From Phycisphaeraceae bacterium (GTDB taxonomy: Bacteria; Planctomycetota; Phycisphaerae; Phycisphaerales; UBA1924), in assembly GCA_020639195.1 (NCBI GenBank), contig JACKHB010000004.1, positions 496,001 to 560,000 of the forward strand: a DNA stretch of 64,000 nt, given 5' to 3'. Shown here piece by piece: positions 52,929 through 60,923 of this stretch. A program made the translations under genes and the position numbers. The notes below the pieces were generated by a model. The model did no database searches, was not told where the DNA came from, and saw only the letters and a program-made list of their open reading frames with translations. Positions within the stretch are counted from its first letter, which is position 1; each line of letters opens with the position of its first letter.

Positions 52929-53894
52929 ATGTCACACGTGCTCGACGATTTGCTCATGGGCGCCGACCGCCTCCCCTGGCTCGCCAACAACAACGGCCTC
53001 GAACTCCGCGAGGTCGCCCTGGGCCTCGTGCCCCACGCGCCCCTGGTCGCCACCCTCGAGGCCCTCGCCCGCCTCCGCGCCCGATTCATCGCCGCCGACG
53101 CCCGCGCCGCCGCGCTCATCCGCCTCGCCGACCTCGCGGCCACCGCCTCCAACGAAGAAACCGCCCGCAAGGCCGCCACCGACCTCATCAAGCTCTCACT
53201 CATCATCGAACGCGATCAGGGCGGCGCAACTCCCGGCAGACGAACGCGCAAGAGCGAAACCGAACCCGCCCTCGGGAACATTCCCAGGCCCACGCTCGGC
53301 GAACTCGGCCAGGGCATCAACGTTGGCGACCCCGAACGCCTCGGCTACCAGAGCATCGACGACGCCCTCAAGGACATCGCCGCCCGCCGCACCGCCGCGC
53401 TCGATGTGCCACGACAATCCACCAGGATTGTCGTGCCTACCCCTCCTCCAACTCCCTCCGCCCCGATCGACCCCGCCGCAGCCGCGGCCGGCTCTCCCGA
53501 TGCGCCGGCTCCGGGTAGGTCGGCTCTCCGAGCCGACTCCGCATCACCGCTTACTGCCTCCTCCGACACCGGCAGCGCCACGCCAAGCATGACGGAACAC
53601 GCCGATCCCACCGCGCAGCAGGACCCGCTCAACGCCGCGATGTCCTCTAATCACAGGCCCGACCGTCAGGGAGAGCGCATCGACACTCCGCAGACCCACG
53701 AAGCACTCGGTGATGCGCCCGCCGCCCCGGGCATGTCGGCCCTCCAAGCAGACTCCGCGACTTGCATCGGCCCCACAACGAGCCCCGAGCGTGAGCGAGC
53801 GGGTGCCTCGACAGCCCGCGCTCAACTCCCCCGTGCCCCGCCTCACCCCGCCTTGGCGGCGGCGCCGCCGACGAGGTCCTGGTTGGTGGGGTAG
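52929..53894 (+). CDS. Hypothetical protein whose 3' half consists of palindromic repeats
   Basis: The product is 321 residues. The first ~100 residues are Ala/Leu-rich helices (VATLEALARLRARFIAADARA, LIRLADLAATASNEE) and may form a bundle. A middle part has GELGQGINVGDPERLGYQSIDDAL. From about residue 160 on the chain is Pro/Ala/Ser-rich, with GRSALRADSA and GMSALQADSA as repeats of each other. The DNA there carries three palindromic elements. The natural protein may end earlier and the frame be extended by repeats. The last 52 bp overlap the convergent rho gene. No function is known. Confidence 0.6.
   Translation: MSHVLDDLLMGADRLPWLANNNGLELREVALGLVPHAPLVATLEALARLRARFIAADARAAALIRLADLAATASNEETARKAATDLIKLSLIIERDQGGATPGRRTRKSETEPALGNIPRPTLGELGQGINVGDPERLGYQSIDDALKDIAARRTAALDVPRQSTRIVVPTPPPTPSAPIDPAAAAAGSPDAPAPGRSALRADSASPLTASSDTGSATPSMTEHADPTAQQDPLNAAMSSNHRPDRQGERIDTPQTHEALGDAPAAPGMSALQADSATCIGPTTSPERERAGASTARAQLPRAPPHPALAAAPPTRSWLVG
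53410..53435. repeat. Palindromic element inside the hypothetical gene
   Basis: The arms CACGACAATCC and GGATTGTCGTG pair perfectly (11 bp) around the loop ACCA. It is in the coding part of the preceding entry. Confidence 0.8.
53519..53537. repeat. Palindromic element, 8-bp arms
   Basis: GTCGGCTC-TCC-GAGCCGAC is a perfect hairpin. A degenerate copy, GTCGGCCC-TCC-AAGCAGAC, is at 53736-53754, and both continue with TCCGC, so they belong to one element family. Confidence 0.8.
53736..53754. repeat. Degenerate copy of the 53519 palindrome
   Basis: GTCGGCCC-TCC-AAGCAGAC has the same order and spacing as the copy 217 bp upstream, but with three arm mismatches. The encoded peptide is GMSALQADSA instead of GRSALRADSA. 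Confidence 0.6.
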
Positions 53895-55027
53895 CGCTGC
53901 AGGGCCGCGAGGAGCTGCTCCATCTGCTGGTGCGGGGGCATGGCGAGCATGCGCCGGCGCAGGGCAGACACCGTCTGGTAGGTGCGCTCGTCGAGGAGGA
54001 GTTCCTCCTTGCGGGTGCCGCTGCCGGCCAGGTCCATGGCGGGGAAGACGCGGCGCTCGGCGACCTTGCGGTCGAGGATGAGCTCCATGTTGCCGGTGCC
54101 CTTGAACTCCTCGAAGATGAGCTGATCGCCCCGGCTGCCGGTGTCCACCAGGCAGGTGGCCAGGACGGTGAGGCTGCCGGCCTCCTCGGTGTTGCGGGCG
54201 GCGCCGAAGATCCGCTTGGGGAATTCCAGGGCGCGCGAGTCGATGCCGCCGGACATCGTGCGGCCCGAGGACGCGTGCTCGCGCGAGCGGTTGAACGCCC
54301 GGCCCAGGCGCGTGAGCGAATCGAGCAGGATGACCGCGTGCCGCCCGGTCTCCACCATCACCTTGGCGCGGTCGATGCAGGTGGTGGCGACCGAGATGTG
54401 GCGCTCGGTGTCGTGGTCGTTGCTCGACGCGATGATCTGGACGCGCGATGGGTCCCAGTTGACGCCCTCGCGCGTGAAGGTGCGCCGGAAGTCGGTGACC
54501 TCCTCGGGGCGCTCGTCCACCAGCAGCATGAACAGCGACGTCTGCGGGTGGTTGTGGAGGATGCCCTCTGCGATGTTCTTGAGCAGGGTGGTTTTGCCGG
54601 CCTTGGGGGGGCTGACGATCAGGCCCCGCTGGCCCCGGCCGATCGGGCAGAACAGATCGATCAGGCGGCAGGCCGGCGGGCAGCCGGGGTATTCGAGGGT
54701 CAGTCGCGGCTGGGGATCGATGCTGGTGAGTTCGTCGAATCGCTTGCAATCCGAGAAGGCCTGCGGGTCCATGCCCTCGATGGCGAGAATGCGCTCGACC
54801 ACGGGGCGCGCCGTGCGCGGTCCCCTGCTGCGCCGGCGCCGGCGGCTGGGCACGCGATCGACGACGTCCACGGTGACCTCGAGGCCATCGCGCAGGTTGA
54901 ACTGCTCGCCGAGGGCGTGTGGGACGAACGGGTCGTCATCGCGTTCGATGAGCGTTGCGTTGGCGACCTGTCGAACCCGGCCATCGGCGCGGCTCGGCCA
55001 TTGAAGAATGCCGGTCAGCGTCCTCAT
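53843..55027 (-). CDS. rho: Transcription termination factor Rho
   Basis: The product is 394 residues from the ATG at 55027. Rho is a hexameric RNA helicase that ends transcription. The N-terminal OSB part has LTGILQWPSRADGRVRQ and ERDDDPFVPHALGEQFNLRDG. The motor has the Walker A GQRGLIVSPPKAGKTTLLKNIA, the Walker B region AVILLDSLTRLGRAFN, the Q-loop/R-loop segment SGGIDSRALEFPKRIFGAARN and TGSRGDQLIFEEFKGTGNMEL. Compared with other Rho the N-terminal helical extension is missing, so it is short. The ORF is open upstream to 55147, but those codons look non-coding. NusG of this window is its partner. Confidence 0.95.
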   Translation of the reverse strand: MRTLTGILQWPSRADGRVRQVANATLIERDDDPFVPHALGEQFNLRDGLEVTVDVVDRVPSRRRRRSRGPRTARPVVERILAIEGMDPQAFSDCKRFDELTSIDPQPRLTLEYPGCPPACRLIDLFCPIGRGQRGLIVSPPKAGKTTLLKNIAEGILHNHPQTSLFMLLVDERPEEVTDFRRTFTREGVNWDPSRVQIIASSNDHDTERHISVATTCIDRAKVMVETGRHAVILLDSLTRLGRAFNRSREHASSGRTMSGGIDSRALEFPKRIFGAARNTEEAGSLTVLATCLVDTGSRGDQLIFEEFKGTGNMELILDRKVAERRVFPAMDLAGSGTRKEELLLDERTYQTVSALRRRMLAMPPHQQMEQLLAALQRYPTNQDLVGGAAAKAG

Positions 55028-55211
55028 GCCTTCTTGTGGACTCGGTCTCGAGGCAGAATCGCGGGGCATGCCCCACAGATGGGGCCGTCCGCCGCGGGCC
55101 AATGTCCTCGACACGTACATGAGAGGGTCGGCGGGACCGGAAGTCAAGCGGGGGTTCGTGGGAGCGCGAGGTCATCGCTAGGATGCGCCTCCTGCGTTTC
55201 GAAGGGGGTCG

Positions 55212-56969
55212 ATGGACAGACTCGAAGGGATCCCGGTCTCGCGCGGCGTCGTTATCGGCCGTGTGTTCGTGCTCGACGACTCCACGACGCGGATCCGTCG
55301 GCGGACGATCAGCGCGGAGCGCATCGAGGCGGAGATCGAGCGGTTCGAGCAGGCGCGGGCCGCGGCGATGGACGGGCTCAACCGCCTGTACGCCGAAGCG
55401 CAGCGCGACATCGGCGTCGAGGCGGCGAAGATCTTTCTGTTCCACCTGGGGATGCTGCAGGACAAGACGCTGATCGAGCCGGTGCGGGCGCAGATCCGCG
55501 AGCAGCGGGTCAGCGCCGAGTTCGCCGTGAGCGAGGTCTTCCGGGCGTGGGCCGAGCAACTGGCCGGCATGACCGACTCGGTGTTTGCGACCAAGGCCGA
55601 CGATGTCCGCGACCTGACGAACCGACTGCTGGCGGAACTGGTGGGCGAGCGGCAGGAGGAGATCGAGCGGGCGGGGCGGGACGCGGTCGTCATCGCGCGG
55701 GACATGACGCCGACGCAGGCCGTGCGGTTCGGGCGGGCCGGCGTGCTGGGGTTTGCAACCGACCTGGGCGGACGCACGAGCCACACGGCGATCGTCGCCA
55801 AGGCGCTGCACCTGCCGGCGGTGGTGGGCGCGCGCGGCTCGACGAGGATCGCGCAGACCGGCCAGACGGCGATCGTGGACGGCGATGACGGCGTGCTCAT
55901 CCTCGACCCCGACGAGCCGACGCTCTCGCGGTATCGCCGGCGGATGGAGAGCGCCCGGACGTACCAGGTGTCGCTGGGCGAGTTGTCGGCGCTGGACGCA
56001 TCGACGACCGACGGCGTGGCCATCTCGCTGATGGGAAACATCGAGTTTCCCGGGGAGGTGGACGACGTTCACGAGATGGGCGGGCACGGCGTGGGGCTGT
56101 ACCGCACCGAGTTTCTCTATCTCACCGGCGAGGCCGAGCCGACCGAGGAGGATCACTTCGAGGCGTATCGCCGGTGCATCGAGCGGCTGGCGGGCGAGCC
56201 GCTGACGATCCGCACGCTGGACCTGGGCGCGGACAAGTACACGCAGGCGCGCGAGGAGATCCCGGAGCGAAATCCCTTCCTGGGCTGCCGCAGCATCCGG
56301 TATTGCCTGCGGTCGCTGCCGATGTTCAAGACGCAGCTGCGGGCGATCCTGCGGGCGAGCGCGCTGGGGCCGGTCAAGATGATGTTCCCGCTGGTGACCA
56401 GCGTGGCGGAGTTCCGCCAGGCGCGCCTGCACGTCAACGACGTGATGGAGGACCTGGCCGACCAGAGCATCGCGTTCGACGCGAAGGTGCCGGTGGGGAT
56501 GATGGTCGAGGTGCCGTCGGCGGCGATCCTGGCCGAGTCGTTCGCGAGGGAGGCGGACTTTTTCAGCATCGGGACCAACGACCTGGTGCAGTACACCCTG
56601 GCGGTGGACCGGACCAACGAGCGGGTGGCCCACCTGTACGAGCCGACGCATCCGGCGGTGCTGCGGCTGGTCCGGCAGGTGATCAAGGCGGCCCGGCGGC
56701 AGAAGATCGACGTGTCGTGCTGCGGGGAGGCGGCGGCGGACGTCGAGTACGCCCTGTTGCTGATCGGGCTTGGTTTGCGTACCCTCAGTGTGACCGCGGG
56801 GTCCATTCCGGCCCTCAAGCGGGCGGTCCGTTCGGTCGATGTCAAGACCTGCGAGAGGATGGCCGCGAAGGCCATCACCCTCGATTCCGCGGCCCAGGTG
56901 TCGGCGTTTCTCCGCACCCGGGCCCGCACGATTGTGCCCGAGGCGTTCGACGGTCGTTCCGTCGAATAG
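55212..56969 (+). CDS. ptsI: PTS enzyme I (phosphoenolpyruvate-protein phosphotransferase)
   Basis: The product is 585 residues, normal for enzyme I. It takes phosphate from PEP and passes it to HPr. The N-terminal HPr-binding part (to about 145) is followed by the phospho-histidine His 191 in GGRTSHTAI. The PEP-binding TIM barrel has GHGVGLYRTEFLYL, DLGADK, NPFLGCRSIRY, KMMFPLV, GMMVEVPSA, FFSIGTNDLVQYTLAVDRTN and the late CCGEAAAD. No ptsH, ptsK or sugar-specific EII gene is near, so it is an orphan here. GGGG precedes the ATG at 55212. Confidence 0.95.
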   Translation: MDRLEGIPVSRGVVIGRVFVLDDSTTRIRRRTISAERIEAEIERFEQARAAAMDGLNRLYAEAQRDIGVEAAKIFLFHLGMLQDKTLIEPVRAQIREQRVSAEFAVSEVFRAWAEQLAGMTDSVFATKADDVRDLTNRLLAELVGERQEEIERAGRDAVVIARDMTPTQAVRFGRAGVLGFATDLGGRTSHTAIVAKALHLPAVVGARGSTRIAQTGQTAIVDGDDGVLILDPDEPTLSRYRRRMESARTYQVSLGELSALDASTTDGVAISLMGNIEFPGEVDDVHEMGGHGVGLYRTEFLYLTGEAEPTEEDHFEAYRRCIERLAGEPLTIRTLDLGADKYTQAREEIPERNPFLGCRSIRYCLRSLPMFKTQLRAILRASALGPVKMMFPLVTSVAEFRQARLHVNDVMEDLADQSIAFDAKVPVGMMVEVPSAAILAESFAREADFFSIGTNDLVQYTLAVDRTNERVAHLYEPTHPAVLRLVRQVIKAARRQKIDVSCCGEAAADVEYALLLIGLGLRTLSVTAGSIPALKRAVRSVDVKTCERMAAKAITLDSAAQVSAFLRTRARTIVPEAFDGRSVE

Positions 56970-57309
56970 ACCCGCGAGGGTCTGGCCGAAGGGCGAAGAC
57001 TGGCCGGTGTGGCGCCCGGGAACGGTGCGTCGTGCCGACGCGAACCCGCGCGGCGGGTGATCCCGGGCCATGTCGCCCGGTTTGGACCGCCCTGTCGCGC
57101 ACGCGGCTCGGGCCATGCGCAGCCATGCGCGGGCCGGGGTCGTTGCAGGGGCGGGGCAGTGGGCCCGGGTTTCCCGAGGCGCGCGCCCCACGTCGTCACG
57201 GTTCCCGTCACGGACGCTCGCTCTGTCCTTCGAGGCGGGGACGCTGCATGAACAAGAGGCCCGACGCGCGCTGTGTCGCAGACCTCGCGCTCCTCGCCGA
57301 TCCAGCGCC
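56970..57309 (+). other. 340-bp region between ptsI and rne
   Basis: No supported gene lies here. Short frames are open but look like GC-rich noise. Because it is long compared with the 30 nt between rne and dxr, it may be the leader of the rne mRNA. I could not define a specific stem-loop. Confidence 0.4.
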
Positions 57310-59628
57310 ATGGATCTGGCAATGCCCAAGACTCAAATGCTCATTAACTATGCGCCCGGCGAGGAGTGCCGCGTCGCGATCATCGAGGACGGCAAACTCG
57401 AGGAATACCACGCCGAGTCGGTGGACTCGGCCAGCCACGTCAACAGCATCTATGTAGGGCGCGTCCGGAGCGTTGAGCCCGCGATCCAGGCGGCGTTCGT
57501 GGACTTCGGGCTCTCCGACAACGGGTTCCTGCACGTCTCGGATCTTCACCCGATGTACTTCCCGGGCGAGGACGAGGAGACGACCGAGCGCGTGGGCAAG
57601 AAGACGCCCCGGCGGGAGCGCCCCCCGATCCAGGCATGCCTCAAGCGCGGGCAGGAGGTGATCGTCCAGGTGCTCAAGGAGGGCGTGGGGACCAAGGGCC
57701 CGACGCTGACGAGCTACCTGAGCATCCCGGGGCGCTACCTCGTGATGATGCCCAACATGGACCGTGTGGGCGTCAGCCGGAAGGTCGAGGACGAGGAGCT
57801 GCGCAAGAAGATGCGCGATGCGCTGGCGCAGCTCGAATTGCCCGACGGATTCGGGTTCATCCTGCGGACGGCGGGTCTGGAGCGGACCAAGCTCGAGCTG
57901 AAGCGAGACCTCGCGTACCTGATGCGCCTGTGGAAGGACATGGAGAAGCGGCAGGCGCAGGGCAACAAGCCGCGGCTGCTGTATTCGGAGAGCGATCTGC
58001 TGGTGCGGGCGCTGCGCGACCTCTTGACCAGCGACATCCAGGAGGTGGTGATCGATCACCCGCACGCGTTGGCGCGGGCCGCGGCGTTTCTGAAGATCGT
58101 GGCGCCCCGGGGCGGAGCCAAGCTGCTGCGGTACGCGGGCTCGGAGCCGATGTTCCACGCATTCGGCGTGGAATCACAGATCCTGACGATGCACTCGCCG
58201 GAGGTGCACCTGGCGTCGGGGGCTCGGCTGGTGATCGATGAGGCCGAGGCGCTGGTGGCAATCGACGTCAACTCGGGCAAGGTGCGGGACACCAAGGACA
58301 CCGAGAGCACGGCGCTCAAGGTCAACCTCGACGCGGTGGACGAGATCTGCCGTCAGTTGCGGCTGCGCGACCTGGGCGGGCTGGTGATCCTGGATCTGAT
58401 CGACATGCACGCGTCGTCGAACCGCAAGAAGGTGGAGCAGCGGATCCGCGAGCGGCTGAAGCGGGACCGGGCAAGGACGACGGTGCTGCCGATCAGCGCC
58501 TTTGGCATCGTGGAGATGACGCGTCAGCGCATGCGCGGGAGCCACGAGCGGGTGCATTTCGCGCCGTGCCCGACGTGCCACGGGCGCGGCCTGGTGCAGA
58601 AGCCCGGGAGCGTGGTGGCCGATGCGCTGCGCGAGATGGCGGCGCTGCTGGCCCACGATCGGGTGCATCGCGTCGAGATGGTCGTGGCGCCTCGGCTGGC
58701 CGGCGAGTTGCTCAGTTCGCGCCGGCAGTCGCTCTCGCACATCGAGAGCACGATCGGCAAGCACGCCGACGTGCGCGTGAGCGAGGCCATCCCTATCGAT
58801 CGCGTCGTGTTCTACGCCTACGACGAGACGGGCTCGGACCTCAAGATCGATTCGTTGCGGACGCGTCGGGCCCAGCCGCAACTCGATGCCTGGGCCGACG
58901 ACTCGCCCGTGGAGGACTGGGCTTTCGACGATGAGGAGATCGAGGCCGAGGTCGAGCGGGACGCCGAGACGACCGAGGACGCGACGGTCAAGGAGGACGC
59001 TGCGGAAGCCTCCCCCGGACCGAAGAAGAAGCGCCGCCGGCGGAGGCGCCGCAAGGCTGGAGCAGAGGGCGCCGCGGAGAACGCGCCGGACGGCGCGGCT
59101 GCGGAGGAGGACAGTTCGGCCGAACCGGCGGAAGAGTCTGGCGGGGCAGACGATTTGGACAGCGGCGCGGACGTGCCATCAAGGGCTGACGCCGAAGAAG
59201 AAGCGCCATCGACCGGAGGGACGCAGAAGAAGCGTCGGCGCCGTCGGCGACGAAAGTCGGCCACCGAGACAACGGGGACCGGCGAGAAGGAGCCGTCGGC
59301 GGCTTCCGAACCCGAGCTGGAATCGGGCGCGAAGTCGGACGCGAAGCCCACTGCGAAGTCTGACGGCGCGGAGGGCGGCACCGACGCCAAGCGCAAGCGG
59401 CGGCGGCGGCGCGGCGGACGGGGTCGCTCCGGCGAAGAGCCGAAGTCGGGCGAGCGCGAGGTCAAGCCGTCGGCCGAGCCTGCGCGCCCGACGCCAACCG
59501 CGACGCAGAATGGCGCTTCAACGCCGGCAGCCAAGAGTGATTCGGGCGCCCCGAAGCCCCGGGTGCTCTACGCGGCGAGGCGAAAGCTCGCGCCCGGCGA
59601 GCGGCGGCAACGCACCGATGACCGCTAG
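57310..59628 (+). CDS. rne: RNase E/G family ribonuclease with basic C-terminal blocks
   Basis: The product is 772 residues. The N-terminal S1 domain starts MLINYAPGEECRVAIIEDGKLEEY and has NSIYVGRVRSVEPAIQAAFVDFG. The catalytic part has LVAIDVNSGK and LGGLVILDLIDM with the metal-binding aspartates. The Zn-link is CPTCHGRG (Cys 420 and 423). The tail from about residue 560 is disordered, alternating acidic/Ala stretches with three basic blocks (about 572-583, 639-649, 695-707), each KKRRRRRRRK-like, likely RNA-binding sites of a degradosome scaffold. The start is the ATG at 57310; another ATG at 57322 is possible. dxr follows at 30 nt. Confidence 0.93.
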   Translation: MDLAMPKTQMLINYAPGEECRVAIIEDGKLEEYHAESVDSASHVNSIYVGRVRSVEPAIQAAFVDFGLSDNGFLHVSDLHPMYFPGEDEETTERVGKKTPRRERPPIQACLKRGQEVIVQVLKEGVGTKGPTLTSYLSIPGRYLVMMPNMDRVGVSRKVEDEELRKKMRDALAQLELPDGFGFILRTAGLERTKLELKRDLAYLMRLWKDMEKRQAQGNKPRLLYSESDLLVRALRDLLTSDIQEVVIDHPHALARAAAFLKIVAPRGGAKLLRYAGSEPMFHAFGVESQILTMHSPEVHLASGARLVIDEAEALVAIDVNSGKVRDTKDTESTALKVNLDAVDEICRQLRLRDLGGLVILDLIDMHASSNRKKVEQRIRERLKRDRARTTVLPISAFGIVEMTRQRMRGSHERVHFAPCPTCHGRGLVQKPGSVVADALREMAALLAHDRVHRVEMVVAPRLAGELLSSRRQSLSHIESTIGKHADVRVSEAIPIDRVVFYAYDETGSDLKIDSLRTRRAQPQLDAWADDSPVEDWAFDDEEIEAEVERDAETTEDATVKEDAAEASPGPKKKRRRRRRRKAGAEGAAENAPDGAAAEEDSSAEPAEESGGADDLDSGADVPSRADAEEEAPSTGGTQKKRRRRRRRKSATETTGTGEKEPSAASEPELESGAKSDAKPTAKSDGAEGGTDAKRKRRRRRGGRGRSGEEPKSGEREVKPSAEPARPTPTATQNGASTPAAKSDSGAPKPRVLYAARRKLAPGERRQRTDDR

Positions 59629-59658
59629 GACCGACCGCAGACCCCGTGGGAGCGCGTG

Positions 59659-60846
59659 ATGTCGGTGGCGGCGGAAACCAGACGATTGATCGTTCTGGGG
59701 TCGACGGGCTCGATCGGCCGACAGGCTCTGGACGTCGTCGAGTCGCTGGCCGAGGCCGCGCGGGCCCGGGGCGAACCGCCGCCGCTGCGCGTGGTGGGAT
59801 TGTGCGCCGGGCGTGATGGCGATCTGCTCTCGAATCAGGCCGATCGCTTTGGAGTCGCTCATACGGCGCTCGCGGGCGGGGGTGGTCGGGCGGCGACGTT
59901 TGTGGGGACGGACGCCGCGGAGCGGATGGTTCGAGAGGTGGACTGCGAGATTGTGCTCGGGGCCATCGTGGGGATGGCCGGGCTGGGCTCGACGCTCGCG
60001 GCGCTGGAACTCGGGCGCGATGTGGCGTTGGCGAACAAGGAATCGCTGGTCGCGGCGGGATCGGTGGTGATGAGCGTGGCACGCCGAACCGGCGCGCGAC
60101 TGCTGCCGGTGGATTCCGAGCACGCGGGGGTGTGGCAGTGCCTCGGTGCAATCATGCCGGGGCTGTGTCCGCCGCTGACGTGCGTGGGCGAGATCGCCAG
60201 GATTGTGCTGACGGCTTCGGGTGGTCCGTTTCGTTCGTGGACGCGCGTGCAGATGGCGCGGGCGACGCCGGAGGAGGCGCTGCGGCATCCGACGTGGTCG
60301 ATGGGGCCGAAGGTGACGGTCGACTCGGCGACGCTGATGAACAAGGCGCTCGAACTCATCGAGGCCCATTGGCTCTTTGGCGTCGCGGAAGATCGGCTCG
60401 ACGTGCTGATCCACCCGCAGTCGATCGTGCACGCGATGGTGGAGACCGTCGACGGGTCCTGCATGGCGCACCTGGGCGCCCCGGACATGCGCGGCCCGAT
60501 CCAGCACGCGTTGCTGCACCCGCGCCGGATGGCTGGCCCGTCGCGCCGTCTTGATCTGCGGGCCCTTGCCTCGCTGGTGTTCGAGCCCGTCGACTCGGAG
60601 CGGTTCCCATCCGTGGGGCTGGCGCGCCGGGCGATGCGGACTGGACACGGCGCTGCGCTCAATGCGGCCAACGAGGTGGCCGTGGGCGCGTTCCTCGGCG
60701 GCCGGATCGGGCTGACTCGGATCGCGGAGATCGTGGCCGACGTGATGGACGCCATCGAGCCCGCGACCGAGCCGGTGCTGGCGGCGGTGGTCGAGGCCGA
60801 TGAGTCGGCTCGGCGCGAGGCTCGGAGGCTCGTCGAGCGCGCGTAG
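59659..60846 (+). CDS. dxr: 1-deoxy-D-xylulose 5-phosphate reductoisomerase
   Basis: The product is 395 residues from ATG 59659. The frame also has a GTG at 59656. Dxr makes MEP, the first committed step of the non-mevalonate isoprenoid pathway, with NADPH and a divalent metal. Seen are LGSTGSIGRQALDVV, LANKESLVAAGSVV, PVDSEHAGVWQCL, ASGGPF, HPTWSMGPKVTVDSATLMNKALELIEA and HPQSIVHAMVE. The late NAANEVAVGAFL is also typical. It lies after rne on the same strand, with only 30 nt between, so they are probably co-transcribed. Confidence 0.96.
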   Translation: MSVAAETRRLIVLGSTGSIGRQALDVVESLAEAARARGEPPPLRVVGLCAGRDGDLLSNQADRFGVAHTALAGGGGRAATFVGTDAAERMVREVDCEIVLGAIVGMAGLGSTLAALELGRDVALANKESLVAAGSVVMSVARRTGARLLPVDSEHAGVWQCLGAIMPGLCPPLTCVGEIARIVLTASGGPFRSWTRVQMARATPEEALRHPTWSMGPKVTVDSATLMNKALELIEAHWLFGVAEDRLDVLIHPQSIVHAMVETVDGSCMAHLGAPDMRGPIQHALLHPRRMAGPSRRLDLRALASLVFEPVDSERFPSVGLARRAMRTGHGAALNAANEVAVGAFLGGRIGLTRIAEIVADVMDAIEPATEPVLAAVVEADESARREARRLVERA

Positions 60847-60870
60847 GGCCGACCACGCGAAACGAAAACA

Positions 60871-60896
60871 GGGCCGCCCCCAGTGTGGGACGGCCC
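60871..60896 (-). terminator. Terminator-like hairpin between dxr and the metalloprotease
   Basis: GGGCCGCCC and GGGACGGCCC pair with one internal mismatch around the loop CCAGTGT-like segment. On the minus strand it is followed by TGTTTT, so it would end the metalloprotease transcript. On the plus strand no T-run follows. Confidence 0.6.
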
Positions 60897-60923
60897 CGTG
60901 GATGGACCGAGAGGCTCGACCGA

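Noticed and set aside
54936..57329. 797-codon open frame on the minus strand
   Set aside because: Antisense to ptsI; Arg/Asp/His-rich translation without motifs.
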